Origin: an uncultured Bacteroidota bacterium
GTDB lineage: Bacteria > Bacteroidota > Bacteroidia > Chitinophagales > Chitinophagaceae
Direction of reading: 5' to 3'
Assembly (NCBI GenBank): GCA_937928385.1
Contig: CALEZD010000073.1
Coordinates: forward strand, 1 to 23,685
Length of the DNA: 23,685 nucleotides
Part shown: piece after piece, positions 23,574-23,685 of the stretch
Numbering within the stretch: the stretch's first letter is position 1
Layout: each line of letters starts with the position of its first letter
The notes under the pieces: generated by a model
Told to the model about the DNA's origin: nothing
Database searches by the model: none
What the model saw: only the letters and a program-made list of their open reading frames with translations
Made by a program: the position numbers and the translations under genes

Positions 23574-23685
23574 TTACAGGATTTTAAATTCTCGGGGATA
23601 TTTGTTGTTTAACAGGGAAGCGGCCTTTGTTGACATATTTATCAACCTACCGGTTTTGATGTTTGCCAGTTGCACAAAACCTTTT
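23574..23685 (-). CDS. C-terminal end of an unidentified gene cut by the window edge
   Basis: 36 complete in-frame codons before the TAA at 23574-23576. They translate as KGFVQLANIKTGRLINMSTK, then a segment ending LLNNKYPREFKIL. Spacing to the next ATG is 2 bp, as expected in this operon. The fragment is too short to assign; it shows that the phage-like run continues to the right. Confidence 0.55.
   Translation of the reverse strand, partial: KGFVQLANIKTGRLINMSTKAASLLNNKYPREFKIL

Larger units (their letters stand above)
15492..23685 (-). mobile_element. Part of a prophage or phage-derived element (virion and lysis-like genes)
   Basis: Fourteen minus-strand genes or gene parts with 4-bp overlaps, TAATG junctions and gaps mostly under 40 bp. 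Their order fits a phage late operon: scaffold-like, capsid-like, unknown structural, fibre-like, holin-like, spanin-like. No integrase, terminase, portal or attachment repeat is in view and the right side runs off the window, so the limits are not known. The left limit may be 15492, or the AT-rich gap at 14192-14422 if the methyltransferase is cargo. Confidence 0.68.

Overview
The window comes from a member of the Bacteroidota, most likely a Chitinophagaceae/Sphingobacteriia-type genome. The support is a C-terminal type IX secretion (T9SS) sorting domain, a PID-CTERM-like sorting tail, LytTR/LytS regulation, a promoter of the Bacteroidota TTTG / TAnnTTTG type, and weak or absent Shine-Dalgarno sequences. 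Protein names rest on motifs read by eye; no database search was possible.

Layout. (1) 54-3525, housekeeping: an acyl-CoA desaturase (-), a THUMP-type rRNA methyltransferase (+) and a Tat/Sec-exported class V aminotransferase-like protein (-). (2) 3592-7107, a surface/secretion unit on the minus strand: a good promoter, a 993-aa T9SS cargo with a seven-repeat propeller, a short Asp/Asn-rich PID-CTERM-like protein, and a hairpin terminator. (3) 7231-7947, a lone lipoprotein (+). (4) 14191-7949, a compact six-gene minus-strand operon: TolC-like outer membrane protein, HlyD/MacA-like adaptor, MacB/FtsX-like permease, ABC ATPase, LytS-type histidine kinase and LytTR response regulator. This is a tripartite efflux or export machine carrying its own two-component system. 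(5) 14192-15487, an AT-rich leader with repeated octamers and an AT-rich methyltransferase carrying a degenerate Trm112-like tail. (6) 15492 to the right edge, about 8.2 kb of tightly packed minus-strand genes that read as part of a prophage or phage-derived element. In transcription order these are the end of an unknown gene, a small unknown, a scaffold-like coiled-coil protein, a capsid-like protein, a hairpin, a cysteine-rich 326-aa protein, a three-helix membrane protein, a 50-aa basic protein, two unknown 179-aa proteins, a signal-peptide-bearing tail-fibre/adhesin-like protein, a holin-like protein, a small membrane/coiled-coil protein, and a lipoprotein with a C-terminal membrane anchor that fits a unimolecular spanin.

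The most unusual part is region 6. A particle-assembly pair (scaffold plus capsid) runs in about 5 kb to a lysis-like set, with no recognisable tail tube, tape measure, baseplate or endolysin between them. The fibre-like protein has a Sec signal peptide, and two structural-type proteins are rich in cysteine. The element runs off the right edge, so terminase, portal and integrase may lie outside. No attachment site, tRNA, rRNA, CRISPR array or insertion sequence was seen.

Stretches without genes: 1-53 holds nothing evident; 819-1078, 6982-7230, 14192-14422 and 22352-22473 are all shorter than 300 bases, and where they hold something it is listed as a feature.
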